From IMG/VR virus record IMGVR_UViG_3300018080_000574, positions 1-24,546 of that record: 24,546 nucleotides of DNA; one strand, 5' to 3'. The DNA is from a virus. Below the pieces are notes generated by a model. That model ran no database searches and had not been told where the DNA came from. It worked only from the letters and a program-made list of their open reading frames with translations. The position numbers were made by a program, and so were the translations under genes. Positions 14,901 through 22,769 of the stretch are shown piece after piece. Each line of letters opens with the position of its first letter. Position 1 is the stretch's first letter.

Positions 14901-15789
14901 CATTGGCACAATAATAGGGGTCGTAATCGGAGGTGCGATTCAAATAATGCTGCTCGGGGTGGTGACGGTGATCTACGCTCTTGGGAACATGATCAACCTT
15001 TGGATGCTTTTCATTAATCTGGCCAAGGCAGGAACAACGGTTTTCACCAACGGTCCTCGAATTTTCATGGCAACTATAGACTTGTTGAAGGCCAAGTTGA
15101 CCAACGTGTTTGCCTCCTTGCAAGTTATGATGATCACGCTGGCGGCGGGCTTGGCCAAGGCTGTTTTGGTGGCCTTGAAAAGTATCCCTGGAATAGGGAT
15201 GCTCCTGGATCTAAAGGGAGCTTCAAAGCAGATCGACGCCATGAAGGCCGCCGGTATCGAGTCGGCGCAAGGCGGAAAAGTTGGGAGAAGCGAGATGGCC
15301 GGGTTGGAGGAGACCTTCAGAGGAGCGACGGCGGAGACACGTAATGCCGTTGGAGAAGCTCTAGGGACTTTTACGGAGGCAAGTTCAGTTGGATTCGACA
15401 AATGGCTTACCGCCGGGGACAACATTTTGAACGCTCAGGATCGGAGTGCGGATTCCACGGATAGGATTGCATCAATACTGGCGGCTGGACAAACCAATGT
15501 GGGGGAGCCTAAAGTGGTGGCAAGCCCTTCTCCTATAATCTCACCCACCCTCACGGCGGCTCCTACGGCGGCAGCGGCTCCGGTGATGGACCCGGCTCCG
15601 ATTGCGGCGGCAATTTCTAACGTGACGGTTGACCCCACGATTGAGAACACGGTGAATTTCACGGCGCAACAGAGCTACGTGCTTCATGCCACGGCGGTGT
15701 TCCCTGGAATTGCCAACACGATGAAGGCTTATGAGAGGCGGTTGTCCGCCGTGGAGCGTAGGTCAGTGGTACAAGGAGGAGGGACGTAA
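11977..15789 (+). CDS. Tape measure protein
   Basis: GAGGGAG precedes the ATG, which follows the frameshift product stop directly. The product is 1270 residues, the largest in the window. Residues about 30-60 are a hydrophobic Gly/Ala segment. Residues about 65-370 match the phage minor-tail/tape-measure domain (QFEVQMRMLQSITGLTWQE, TALNKFFTGFRK). Hydrophobic stretches at about 474-535 and 974-1015 could become membrane-inserted on ejection. Long helical regions and an Ala/Pro-rich segment near 1185-1215 follow. The protein sets tail length; at the usual 0.15 nm per residue it would predict a tail of roughly 190 nm. No peptidase or lysozyme motif is evident to me. Confidence 0.9.
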   Translation: MAFGGGGMSSSVGLGFVMGLTDNVSGTAGKIGAAIVTLRTRIQALQTGFLVLGGALAGMGAALGGVLMKGVKDAAQFEVQMRMLQSITGLTWQETKQLGDEFDRITATLPMSSSELATMAIAAGKLGLASKAGVEGLKEVAIQATYMGKALGFSGEESINMIGRLGTVFGMLDAGNIYNSWEKSAQDFYDVAAMGAEKNNLVQAQMMHNVKGLAASLTQMSFASSQSADFLSDMSVRAAQGAKVMQKTAAETVALAGILADVGVRAEAGGTALNKFFTGFRKNMGGYEMMIKEFGADKLGLGFQELKDLTRDKPHEAVNRLLEAMGKAKFLDPVKFEAMADAMGMKNVRIANVVKGLADAGNTMVTVNAGMYESFLKLSPELASVAIDAGNGAKKISKLRWMQLMSTKAFDEASVAASAYNNVAQTTAMNWKIMTGSITNVSKKLGGMLLPSIQNLLQTAVNLMGKLFGMNDTFFKITAAVVGTTAAILALSGAVLLGASAWSMFGSAMMAALLPALVIVGAISAAVAGFVVVMKLLGKEGEGIFGTFARLVEGAFTQFLNFAQGFTEAWAAMSKHFLKPWNEAMSLFRQGIDNIKGVLPPLKGAKDMFQALGVVLATVFGSALRRVGKQVEWLSVMFSGFSLGFRMQVGDRLVAPIKSILKSLEQIGAAFFKIFVGLMPSGVRDLTKDFLKFRDKGKSVADKVVAAFEAIAGSLEVVVGLLNGEGPKAFKAFGKDGKYAANSYAEAILRLSKAYDGLFKKTKMLDAFRQLWADFLGGMKARAIPTLRGVLLLVAGIMEGLGKSGPALESGMAGIVSIMGSIGKAFLGVSKLTGKLTGVLGAFLGGAVSYLLPGFLDLWARVTTVIAGILAPVGTLLQALGEMPIQLEAFTALGEGVGKFLSGIGNVFGVLIERTGKQTKAFLEGFVQGFAAFIVPIGAALNEIAVMAGWVFGMIGDALNSVTGDSESTGAMLRTIGTIIGVVIGGAIQIMLLGVVTVIYALGNMINLWMLFINLAKAGTTVFTNGPRIFMATIDLLKAKLTNVFASLQVMMITLAAGLAKAVLVALKSIPGIGMLLDLKGASKQIDAMKAAGIESAQGGKVGRSEMAGLEETFRGATAETRNAVGEALGTFTEASSVGFDKWLTAGDNILNAQDRSADSTDRIASILAAGQTNVGEPKVVASPSPIISPTLTAAPTAAAAPVMDPAPIAAAISNVTVDPTIENTVNFTAQQSYVLHATAVFPGIANTMKAYERRLSAVERRSVVQGGGT

Positions 15790-16328
15790 TGCCTTCAGGA
15801 TTCGGTTTCATACCTCCGGGGCAGGGAAGGTCTCCTGAAGATTGGAGGTCCAACCCTACCAAGGTGAGGTTCCTCAATCTGAGGTCACGGGAGACGCTTG
15901 CGATGATGTACAATCCGGAGGGGTTGTCCACCAGTGAGGAGGCCAAGTGGAGTGAGGTGACGGTTCCGGGTGCTCCTGATGTCTACCACCAGTTCGTCTC
16001 CGGCGGAGCCTTCAGCTTCGGGATGTCGCTATTTCTTAACGAGTTCAAGGAGGGGCGGAACTATGAGCGCGGGTACGTGGAAAACTCCATCCTTTTTTTG
16101 AGGGAGGCCATGATCTCGCGGGACTTGGAGTACGGCGGGAGAATCATCCGGCAAGCTCCTGATGTGGTCAGGGTGTTTTGGGGACAGATCAAGTTTTCCG
16201 AACCGGCTCCGGGGATCAACGTCATCATCACCTCCATGAATGTGGAGCGGATTATGTTTGACGGGGACACCGGTAACGCCGTGAGGGCATTTGTGGACCT
16301 GGAGCTAAAGAGGTTCTCCTTTGTGTAG
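15789..16328 (+). CDS. Tube-baseplate adaptor (CIS-tube-like protein)
   Basis: The start overlaps the tape measure stop (TAATG) and has GGAGGAGGG upstream. The product is 179 residues. Residues 25-80 have the pattern of the CIS-tube family: strands TKVRFLNL and ETLAMMYNPEGLS, where Asn-Pro-Glu is typical, followed by a variable loop and AFSFGMSLFLNEF. The C-terminal half is another tube-like barrel (GINVIITSMNVERIMFDG). Members extend the tube at its baseplate end, as gp54 does in T4. The next gene carries the LysM-like part that in some contractile injection systems is fused to this domain. Confidence 0.68.
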   Translation: MPSGFGFIPPGQGRSPEDWRSNPTKVRFLNLRSRETLAMMYNPEGLSTSEEAKWSEVTVPGAPDVYHQFVSGGAFSFGMSLFLNEFKEGRNYERGYVENSILFLREAMISRDLEYGGRIIRQAPDVVRVFWGQIKFSEPAPGINVIITSMNVERIMFDGDTGNAVRAFVDLELKRFSFV

Positions 16329-16340
16329 GGGGTAGGTGAG

Positions 16341-16649
16341 ATGCCGGTATTTCAAGGCTCAAGATACATAAAAGGAGTGGTCTACGGGATCGAGAGCGGA
16401 GGCCAACTCAAGCGCGTCCTCATGATGTTTGACCTCTTGACTGAGGACACCTTTGACACGCTGGAGTTCCGGGAGCATCGGGTGGTTGAGGGGGATAGGT
16501 TTGACACTTTGGCGGCTAAATATGGAGGGGACGCTACCAAATGGTGGGTCATTGCGGAGCTTAACGGCTTCGTGGGATTTCCCCTGGATATTGTACCGGG
16601 AACGACGTTGAAAATCCCTCCGCAATCGTATTTTGAGGAGGTAGTCTGA
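16341..16649 (+). CDS. LysM-like baseplate protein (gpX/gp53 type)
   Basis: The product is 102 residues, preceded by GGGGGTAGG. Residues 45-95 are LysM-like: EHRVVEGDRFDTLAAKYGG, then a WWVIAELNG helix and a closing strand GTTLKIPP. Such domains occur in P2 gpX and T4 gp53, where they link hub and wedges rather than digest the wall. Order after the adaptor and before the hub is the expected one. It overlaps the hub gene by one base. Confidence 0.75.
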   Translation: MPVFQGSRYIKGVVYGIESGGQLKRVLMMFDLLTEDTFDTLEFREHRVVEGDRFDTLAAKYGGDATKWWVIAELNGFVGFPLDIVPGTTLKIPPQSYFEEVV

Positions 16650-18037
16650 TGGCTGAGACCGTTGTTGCTAATGGCGCGGGGGAGAAGCCAGAGGTGCGTA
16701 CCTTCAACGCTCTTGGAGTGCCTGATGGCCAGTTTCGTCTTGTCAAGGACGTGCATACTCCGATCAAGTTCCTCGACTTTAAGGTGGGGACTGAGTGGGT
16801 GACGGCGGAGGAGTTGGATGTAGGCGGGCTGATTGTCAGTGTCTCCATAACGGATGCCGACAAGAGCAAGGACCAGTCTGGACAGATAGACTTTTGGGAT
16901 CCTGATGGGAGCCTCATTGAGTCCGAGTTGATCTCTGAGGGAGTGGAGGTGCGGATTGGCATGGGCTTCCTTGGGAACGTCCGTGACTTTGGATCTTGGC
17001 TCATCGAGACCGTGGACCCATCCATCGGGGATGACGCTCTGACCTTATCATGTAAGCTCAAGTCCAAGGCGGCGTTCATGGACCGTAATGCCACCTCCGC
17101 CCGGTATGACAACCTCACGGCGGGGGAGATTGCCAGGATCATCGGAGAAAAGTACGGCCTTGACCCGGAAGGAGTGGTTGATCCGGGGGAGGCCATCAAG
17201 GAGTTCTCTCAGGGCTTGGAGTCTGACACGTCCGTGCTGGACAAGCTGGCACAGGCTTACGGATATCAGTGGTATGTGGCGGACAACAAGCTCATTTTCC
17301 GGGAGCAAAAGCCTACCACCTCCGAGATCAAGTTGGTCTACCGTCCGGGGAAGGAGACCCAACTCCTGGACTTTGGCCAACTCAAAAGGGTGTCATATTC
17401 GTGTGACAAAAAGAAAAATAGTGGGAAGGGAAGCTCCACCAAAAAGATCAATAGCAAAGCCGGGGTACTCATGGAGGCCGTGAGTGACCTTTCCAATGAC
17501 CCGGAGATTCGGGCGCAACAAGAGTATTTCAAGAGCTTGGGAGAGGAGCCTATCCCCCTGGAGGAGTTCTATGGCTACGTGGACGCGGAGGGTAACAACC
17601 AACCATTCACGTTCTACATGAATAGTTTGGATTTGGACGCGGATGGAGCGGGTATCTTCTCCACACGGCTCACGGCGGCGGAGCGTAAAAGTAGCAAGGG
17701 GTGTACTCTTTCGGCGGACTGCTCCTACGGGATTCCAGATTTGGTGGCAGGGATCATGGTCCCGATCTTGGGTATAGGGAAAAAATACTCCGGTCTTTAC
17801 AAAATCGTGAAGGCCACCCACACCTACGGAGCGGATGGGTACACGACCTCTATTGAGGCGGATTGCTCCACCAGAGCCAAGGGAACGTCTGGCCGCACCA
17901 GTGGAAGGAGGCGACGGGGGAAACGGGGACAGGCTGGTGGAGGTAACCAGCCCGGAACCACAAGCGGTGGTAAGAGAGGAGTCAATCCCTTCCCCATCTG
18001 GAAAAAGGCTGGCCTCCTAAGAGAACGTGGAGAATGA
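16649..18037 (+). CDS. Baseplate hub protein (gpD / gp27-like)
   Basis: GAGGAGG lies just upstream and the ATG overlaps the previous stop (TGATG). The product is 462 residues. The late control gpD pattern is present: an N-terminal barrel starting LIVSVSITDADKSK, a second with GMGFLG and SWLIETVDP, the helical segment NLTAGEIARIIGEKYGL near 155-171, and DTSVLDKLAQAYGYQWYV near 194-211. Trimers form the hub ring between tube and spike. Residues about 405-430 are a basic Ser/Gly/Arg-rich tail (SGRTSGRRRRGKRG), which is unusual for the family and looks disordered. The family call is based on these motifs and on the gene being next to the spike. Confidence 0.84.
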   Translation: MAETVVANGAGEKPEVRTFNALGVPDGQFRLVKDVHTPIKFLDFKVGTEWVTAEELDVGGLIVSVSITDADKSKDQSGQIDFWDPDGSLIESELISEGVEVRIGMGFLGNVRDFGSWLIETVDPSIGDDALTLSCKLKSKAAFMDRNATSARYDNLTAGEIARIIGEKYGLDPEGVVDPGEAIKEFSQGLESDTSVLDKLAQAYGYQWYVADNKLIFREQKPTTSEIKLVYRPGKETQLLDFGQLKRVSYSCDKKKNSGKGSSTKKINSKAGVLMEAVSDLSNDPEIRAQQEYFKSLGEEPIPLEEFYGYVDAEGNNQPFTFYMNSLDLDADGAGIFSTRLTAAERKSSKGCTLSADCSYGIPDLVAGIMVPILGIGKKYSGLYKIVKATHTYGADGYTTSIEADCSTRAKGTSGRTSGRRRRGKRGQAGGGNQPGTTSGGKRGVNPFPIWKKAGLLRERGE

Positions 18038-19230
18038 GTCCAAGGTTTCAAATAGGTCCGGATCGGGCGGTCTTTATAGGCACGTACCGGGGGTTCGTGA
18101 TTCGCACGGATGACCCGGACCAGCAATTTCGGATCAAGGCCCGTGTGCCGCAAGTGCTCGGAGACCTTGAATCTAATTGGGCGTTGCCGTGCTTTCCTGG
18201 AGGGGCCAATGACCCGAAGCTCCCCCAAGAAGGCCAAATGGTGTGGATTGAGTTTGAGAACGGAGACCCCAACCTCCCCATTTGGAAGGGCGGGATGCCA
18301 AGCTCGTACCAAGGAGAGCAACCCTTACCGGCGGAGAGCCTTGGAGACGACGGGGAGACCGTGCTCCCTCCTAGAGGGACAGCTTCAGTTGATTTGGCTG
18401 ATGGCAGGACCATGAAGGAAGCCTACCCGGCGTTTGTTGGGGAGTACGGGGATGTCCAGTCCAGGGAGACCGCTTCAGGCCATCACCTGGAGGTAGACGA
18501 CACGCCGGACGGTGAGAGGCTGGCGGCAATCCACCGGACCGGCAATGCCGTGGAGATGGACGGCTCTGGAGGGATGAGGCGGAGACTGGCCAAGGATGAC
18601 CTTCTCATCTCGGGAGACAAGACGGTGAGGGTGATGGGCAAGCGCACGGAGGTCTGTGACGGACCCCAGTATGAGCAAAATATGAAGGACCGCAACACCG
18701 TGGATCAAGGGAAGGTGAGCCACACCCTTGTCGATGACCTCCAGGTGGTCCTCAACGGCGGGGAGAACGTGATCGAGTGCAATGGCACCTTGACCATCAC
18801 TGGAAACGGGAAGCTGGTCCTTGCCTTGGGCACGGCCCTGAGCAACGTGGTGGGAGGGAGCCTTCAGACCGGCGTGATGGGGTCTCAAGAGAGCATCGTG
18901 GTGGAGAGCAAGCAGGAGACCATCGGCAACGCCTCTCTCCGGCCAGACGGCAAGAAGGTGACGGTGGTGGTGGGCAACTACAATCTGGAGGCACTGGCCG
19001 GGCAAATGCTCCTCAACGGGGTTACCGTCCGGTTGGGTAATCCATTGACCTCAGTGGATGCTCTGGTGAAAGGGACAGCCTTCTTGACGCTGATGAACGA
19101 TCTCATTGCTTGGATCAACACGCATACTCATCCCGACCCGGTGAGTGGGGTGAGTGGACCTCCATCGGTACTATTCCCGTTGGTGATGAGTCCAGGGATC
19201 CACACGTCCCTGAAGGTGTTTACGGAATGA
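18034..19230 (+). CDS. Baseplate spike protein (gpV / gp5-like)
   Basis: The start overlaps the hub stop as ATGA. The product is 398 residues. Residues 12-90 have the OB-fold pattern of spike proteins: GTYRGFVIRTDDPD, then FRIKARVPQVLGD, and PQEGQMVWIEFENGD with PIWKGG. Residues about 100-200 are a linker. Residues about 215-345 are repetitive beta strands with Gly turns, as in the beta-helix of puncturing devices. Near the end is INTHTHPDPVSGVSGPP with His364 and His366, a pattern shared by many gp45/gpV-type proteins and perhaps metal-binding. No lysozyme domain is visible. It pierces the outer cell envelope. Confidence 0.87.
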   Translation: MSPRFQIGPDRAVFIGTYRGFVIRTDDPDQQFRIKARVPQVLGDLESNWALPCFPGGANDPKLPQEGQMVWIEFENGDPNLPIWKGGMPSSYQGEQPLPAESLGDDGETVLPPRGTASVDLADGRTMKEAYPAFVGEYGDVQSRETASGHHLEVDDTPDGERLAAIHRTGNAVEMDGSGGMRRRLAKDDLLISGDKTVRVMGKRTEVCDGPQYEQNMKDRNTVDQGKVSHTLVDDLQVVLNGGENVIECNGTLTITGNGKLVLALGTALSNVVGGSLQTGVMGSQESIVVESKQETIGNASLRPDGKKVTVVVGNYNLEALAGQMLLNGVTVRLGNPLTSVDALVKGTAFLTLMNDLIAWINTHTHPDPVSGVSGPPSVLFPLVMSPGIHTSLKVFTE

Positions 19231-19367
19231 AAAATGTGCCTCCAGTGGTGACACGCCTCCGCAAGATCGCGGAGATGGCCCGGCAAGTTTCCGTGGTCAT
19301 GAAGGCGGAGACTGACCGTAAGACGGAGACGTTGAAGAAGATTCAGGAGATACGGCGCAATGGCTGA
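19227..19367 (+). CDS. Small helical baseplate-region protein (46 aa)
   Basis: The ATG overlaps the spike stop as ATGA and the gene overlaps the next by 8 bases. The product is 46 residues, almost all helical and basic (RLRKIAEMARQVSVVMKAE, then KKIQEIRRNG). It is accepted because it is the only frame that fills the space and because both junctions are coupled. The function is unknown; a short coiled-coil linker is plausible. Confidence 0.6.
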   Translation: MKNVPPVVTRLRKIAEMARQVSVVMKAETDRKTETLKKIQEIRRNG

Positions 19368-20292
19368 GTGGCAACAGGTGGATATGTCAGACTTTTTCCC
19401 TGATGAGGTCTTGGATTTAGCCCAAGACGCCAAGGGGGTTGCCATAAGTGTGGCCGACGTATTTAATACCACGGCGGACTTTGTGGACACGCTGGCGGAC
19501 TACATTGTGGACTACGCTGACCCCATTGCCGCTCTGGTGGACGCTTTGATCCAGGAGATACGGAATTTCATCGGGGACTTGAGGAGAGCCGGAGCGTTTG
19601 CCCTCCCGGTGGTCCCCAAGGACCGGAACTACAAGGGCGGGATTGACGGATTCTACAACGCCGTCAACCTCTCGCTGAGGGATGAGGCTGACTTGGACCG
19701 GCCCATCTTCTCCCCGTCCTCTCAAATGGTGGGGTACGTTTTCGTCTACGGAGCCACGGATCTCAAGGCTTTGTATGAGGGTTTCTTGGCTCAGGCCAAG
19801 CTCCTTTTTGACTTTGGGGAGTTCAAGGATTGGGATTGGGCGCTTGACCCGGATGCCGTGCCTTCACGGGACTTGAGGAGGGCGGATAGCGTACCTCCCG
19901 ATTGGAAGGCGCTCAGGGTGGCGGATGTGTTTCCGTCCTATGACCGGCTTCTCGGGGAGTTGGAGAAGATGGTGGCTTCCCTTCAGAGGTCTCCATCAAC
20001 ACAAGACTTTGTGCAAATTATGGCCAACGTCCTCCGAGGGAAGGCGGATCAGTTGGAGGTTTTGGCCGATTTTATTGAGTTCTTTGCAGATCAGGTGGAG
20101 GCCCTATTCAACATGGATGACGTGTGGTACGTGAAGGTGGGGCCAATGGCCGGGGGCATGGAGGCGTTCTTGGCGGATTTAATCGCGGCGGCAAACAAAC
20201 CGCCTTTTCGGGGTGACTATTTTTACGTGACGGGGGTGGTGTTCGTGGCCGCTGGACCGGATGCCACCACGTTGGAGGAGCTTTTAGGATGA
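19360..20292 (+). CDS. Baseplate-associated protein of unknown family
   Basis: The product is 310 residues, starting at ATGGCTGAG that overlaps the previous stop, with GGAG 9 bases upstream. Residues 15-75 are an acidic helical region (ADYIVDYADPIAALVDALIQ). Residues 80-165 look alpha/beta with GGIDGFYNAVNLSL and SSQMVGYVFVYGATD. The segment 185-265 is again helical, and the last 45 residues contain strands (DYFYVTGVVFVAAGPD). No family is recognised. Its place between the spike and gp25 suggests a wedge or hub-associated structural protein. Confidence 0.68.
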   Translation: MAEWQQVDMSDFFPDEVLDLAQDAKGVAISVADVFNTTADFVDTLADYIVDYADPIAALVDALIQEIRNFIGDLRRAGAFALPVVPKDRNYKGGIDGFYNAVNLSLRDEADLDRPIFSPSSQMVGYVFVYGATDLKALYEGFLAQAKLLFDFGEFKDWDWALDPDAVPSRDLRRADSVPPDWKALRVADVFPSYDRLLGELEKMVASLQRSPSTQDFVQIMANVLRGKADQLEVLADFIEFFADQVEALFNMDDVWYVKVGPMAGGMEAFLADLIAAANKPPFRGDYFYVTGVVFVAAGPDATTLEELLG

Positions 20293-20675
20293 GAAGCATA
20301 GACAATGACACGCTGCTTCAGGTGATGACGGAATTGATGGAGGACGTGGCTCCTGAAAAGGAGGAACGGGCCAACCAAGCCATCACCGACTTGAAGAAGG
20401 AGCTTGCGGCGAAACAGGAGAGATTTCGGGCTATTGTGGCACGGATCGACAAGGTGAATGGGTTGATCGTGAACCTCAACGTCAACAATGGCCTCCCTGA
20501 AACCAAGTTGGTGATCAAGTCTCTGGAGGCCCGGCGGGATTCTCTGGAGGGTGAGGCCGAAACCATCAACTTGGGCAAGATGGTCAGGAAATTGGGCCTC
20601 CTGGAGAGGGATCTTCAGGCCATCAAGGACAACCAAGAGCTTATTGAGCAAATCCAGGAGAGCTTAAATGGCTGA
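20289..20675 (+). CDS. Coiled-coil protein in the baseplate operon
   Basis: The product is 128 residues; the start overlaps the previous stop as ATGA, with GGAGGAG upstream. Nearly the whole chain is predicted helix with heptad-like hydrophobics: a long first helix (ANQAITDLKKELAAKQERF), a short turn with NVNNGLPE, then further charged helices (RKLGLLERDLQAIKDNQEL). There are no cysteines. The function is unknown. It may bridge baseplate parts or act as an assembly factor. Confidence 0.66.
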   Translation: MRSIDNDTLLQVMTELMEDVAPEKEERANQAITDLKKELAAKQERFRAIVARIDKVNGLIVNLNVNNGLPETKLVIKSLEARRDSLEGEAETINLGKMVRKLGLLERDLQAIKDNQELIEQIQESLNG

Positions 20676-21081
20676 CAACCTTGGAACCGGGTGGAAATTC
20701 CCTTTCCAGTTCAATGATCGTGGCCGGGTGGACATCACGGCGGATCAGACGGACGGGAGCACGTCTCAAGAGGGACAGGTTGACCACCTCTACGGGAACA
20801 TCTACCAGCTTGTCCAGACCTCCGTGCATGAGAGGCTCATGAGGACTGAGCTTGGGTGTGGAATTCATGATTTCGTGTTCCAGCCCAACGATGAGAGTTT
20901 GGTGGCCCTCCTCTTGTTTTACGTGACGGACGTGGTAACTCAGTGGGAGCCACGGGTGGAGGTGGTTGACATCATCGCCTCTCAGGATCCCCAACTCGGA
21001 ATATTGAACGCAACCATCACCTTCCGCATCCGGCGGACCAACGAGTTTGGCAACGTGGTGGTGGTTTTGGGAGGTGCATGA
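20668..21081 (+). CDS. Baseplate wedge protein (gp25 / gpW-like)
   Basis: The ATG overlaps the previous gene by 8 bases and has AGGAGAG upstream. The product is 137 residues, the usual size. Typical gp25 features are IYQLVQTSVHERLMRTELGC at 45-64 with the Glu-Arg pair, IHDFVFQPND directly after, the EPRV motif at 94-97, and a final beta hairpin. gp25 forms the core of each baseplate wedge and its fold resembles sheath ends, nucleating the sheath. The next gene is the expected gpJ partner. Confidence 0.92.
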   Translation: MADNLGTGWKFPFQFNDRGRVDITADQTDGSTSQEGQVDHLYGNIYQLVQTSVHERLMRTELGCGIHDFVFQPNDESLVALLLFYVTDVVTQWEPRVEVVDIIASQDPQLGILNATITFRIRRTNEFGNVVVVLGGA

Positions 21082-22769
21082 TGCCGGAGAATGTGGTAGC
21101 CCCGAAAATCGACTATACGAGCAGGGACTTTGTGGCCGTCAAGGATGACGCTATTAAGGGCATTCCCAACTTCACGCCGGAATGGACAGACAACAACCCG
21201 GATGACTTTGGGATCGTGCTGGTGGAGCTTTTCTCCGGGATAGGAGATATGCTCAACTGGTACGCCGACCGCCTCACCAACGAGAATTTTCTTGACACCG
21301 CCGTCTCCAGGATTTCCGTGTCTCGGCTTCTCCGCATCATCGGGGAGACGCTCCGGGGGGTACAGTCCTCCGTGACAACGCTGGTGTTTTCTCTCCAGAG
21401 TATTGAGGTATCGGATGTTGTCATTCCAAAGGGGACGCGGGTACGGACCTCCTCCACCACCTCCCCCATCGACTTTGAGACGGATGAGGAGGTGACCATC
21501 TTGGCTGGCAACCTCCAGTCCCCTCCGGTCTCGGCTACTCAGGGGCGGACCTACAACGCCGTTCTTGGGACATCGGATGGAGAGCAATTTCAATCCTTCC
21601 AGATCACTCAGACCAGCATCTTGGAGGACTCCATCCAGGTCTTTGTGGATGCCATCCTTTGGCCGGAGACTGACTCTTTGGTCCTCATCGGACCAGTGGA
21701 CAAGGGCTGGCAACTTTGGAAAACCTCTGAGGAGGAGCTTTTCGTTCAGTTCGGAGACGGGATCAACGGCCTCATCCCGGTGGCCACGTCCTCCATCACG
21801 GCTGACTACCGGCAAAGCTCGGGGTCGGCTGGCAACGTCGGGATCGGGGCAATCAATGTGGTGGTGGACACGTTCCCGGTGACTGTCAATGTGGTCAACA
21901 CGGAGCTTGCCTCCGGTGGCGGAGATCCGGAGTCCATTGAAGCAGCCAAGAGAAGGGCACCGGCTACGTTCCGGACCTTGGGCCGGGCGGTCTCCTTGAG
22001 TGACTACGGGGCTTTGGCTCTGAACGTCAATGGCGTGGGGAAGGCCAAGGCGGCTTACGGAGGAGTGGCCCGAATCAACCTTTACATTGCCCCCGTGGGA
22101 GGTGGAGCAGCTTCTCAGGCCCTCTTGGATGACGTGGCTGACTACATGGAGACCGTGCGGATGGCTTCGGACGGGATCACGGTCCTCTCCGCCACCTACG
22201 TGGACGTGGACATTACGGGGACAGTTGAGGTGCTCTCCGCCTACCGGCAAGCGGACGTGGAGGCTGAGGTGCTCGCGGCCATCACCAGCTACTTTGAGGT
22301 GGAGAATCGTGAATTCGGAGACGCCACCACACCGGTGGGGGACGTGAGGATATCGGACGTGTTCAGCATCATTGAGGGGGTGGCTGGAGTAGACTTTGTG
22401 GAGCTTACCGTCCTCACCCGAGTCCCGGCCCCGGTGTTCCTCTTTGCTTCCGGTGATGCCACGTTCGGGGCGGTTACGGTTTCCCCGACCACGGTGGAGG
22501 AGACGTGGACGGTGGTGTTCACCTCTCCCACCACCTTCACCGTTCGTGGCTCCATCAGCGGCCTCCAGGTGGCAACGGGGACAGTTGGAGCGGCTTACGC
22601 TTCGGACAATGGCCAAGTGGTGTTCACCATCACGGCTGGAGGCACTCCCATGGCGTCCGGTGATCGGGCGGAGTTCAAGGTCTCTCAGAAGGTGGGGTCC
22701 GTGGACATCTCGGAAACGGAGATTGCCTCTGAGGGCGTCACTAATCTGACCTTCAATGGCGGGGTATAA
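21078..22769 (+). CDS. Baseplate wedge protein (gpJ / gp6-like) with C-terminal Ig-like domain
   Basis: Two adjacent ATGs (21078, 21081) follow GGGAGG; the second has the better spacing. The product is about 563 residues. The N-terminus is canonical baseplate J: DYTSRDF, then WTDNNPDDFGIVLVELFSGI, WYADRLTNENFLDTA and a following LLRIIGE. The middle contains FGDGINGLIP and the core ending in VDFVELT. Residues about 450-563 are an added beta-sandwich (TTFTVRGSISGLQ, GQVVFTITAGGTP), probably Ig-like and surface exposed. gpJ proteins form the wedge ring that triggers sheath contraction. Confidence 0.9.
   Translation: MMPENVVAPKIDYTSRDFVAVKDDAIKGIPNFTPEWTDNNPDDFGIVLVELFSGIGDMLNWYADRLTNENFLDTAVSRISVSRLLRIIGETLRGVQSSVTTLVFSLQSIEVSDVVIPKGTRVRTSSTTSPIDFETDEEVTILAGNLQSPPVSATQGRTYNAVLGTSDGEQFQSFQITQTSILEDSIQVFVDAILWPETDSLVLIGPVDKGWQLWKTSEEELFVQFGDGINGLIPVATSSITADYRQSSGSAGNVGIGAINVVVDTFPVTVNVVNTELASGGGDPESIEAAKRRAPATFRTLGRAVSLSDYGALALNVNGVGKAKAAYGGVARINLYIAPVGGGAASQALLDDVADYMETVRMASDGITVLSATYVDVDITGTVEVLSAYRQADVEAEVLAAITSYFEVENREFGDATTPVGDVRISDVFSIIEGVAGVDFVELTVLTRVPAPVFLFASGDATFGAVTVSPTTVEETWTVVFTSPTTFTVRGSISGLQVATGTVGAAYASDNGQVVFTITAGGTPMASGDRAEFKVSQKVGSVDISETEIASEGVTNLTFNGGV

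Noticed and set aside
16093-16100. Another T TTT TTG heptamer, in the CIS-tube-like gene
   Set aside because: It is in slippery phase, but the -1 frame ends after about 20 codons, nothing joins it, and I see no comparable stem after it.
18034-19230. A lysozyme domain in the spike, as in T4 gp5
   Set aside because: No Glu-x8-Asp-x5-Thr type catalytic pattern or lysozyme-like helix set was seen; the region after the OB fold is linker and beta repeats.
20982-22616. A 544-codon open frame on the minus strand
   Set aside because: It lies opposite gp25 and gpJ, which have clear family motifs. Its composition (many His, Arg, Gly and Pro) is typical of a reading opposite a GC-rich gene, and it has no ribosome site.
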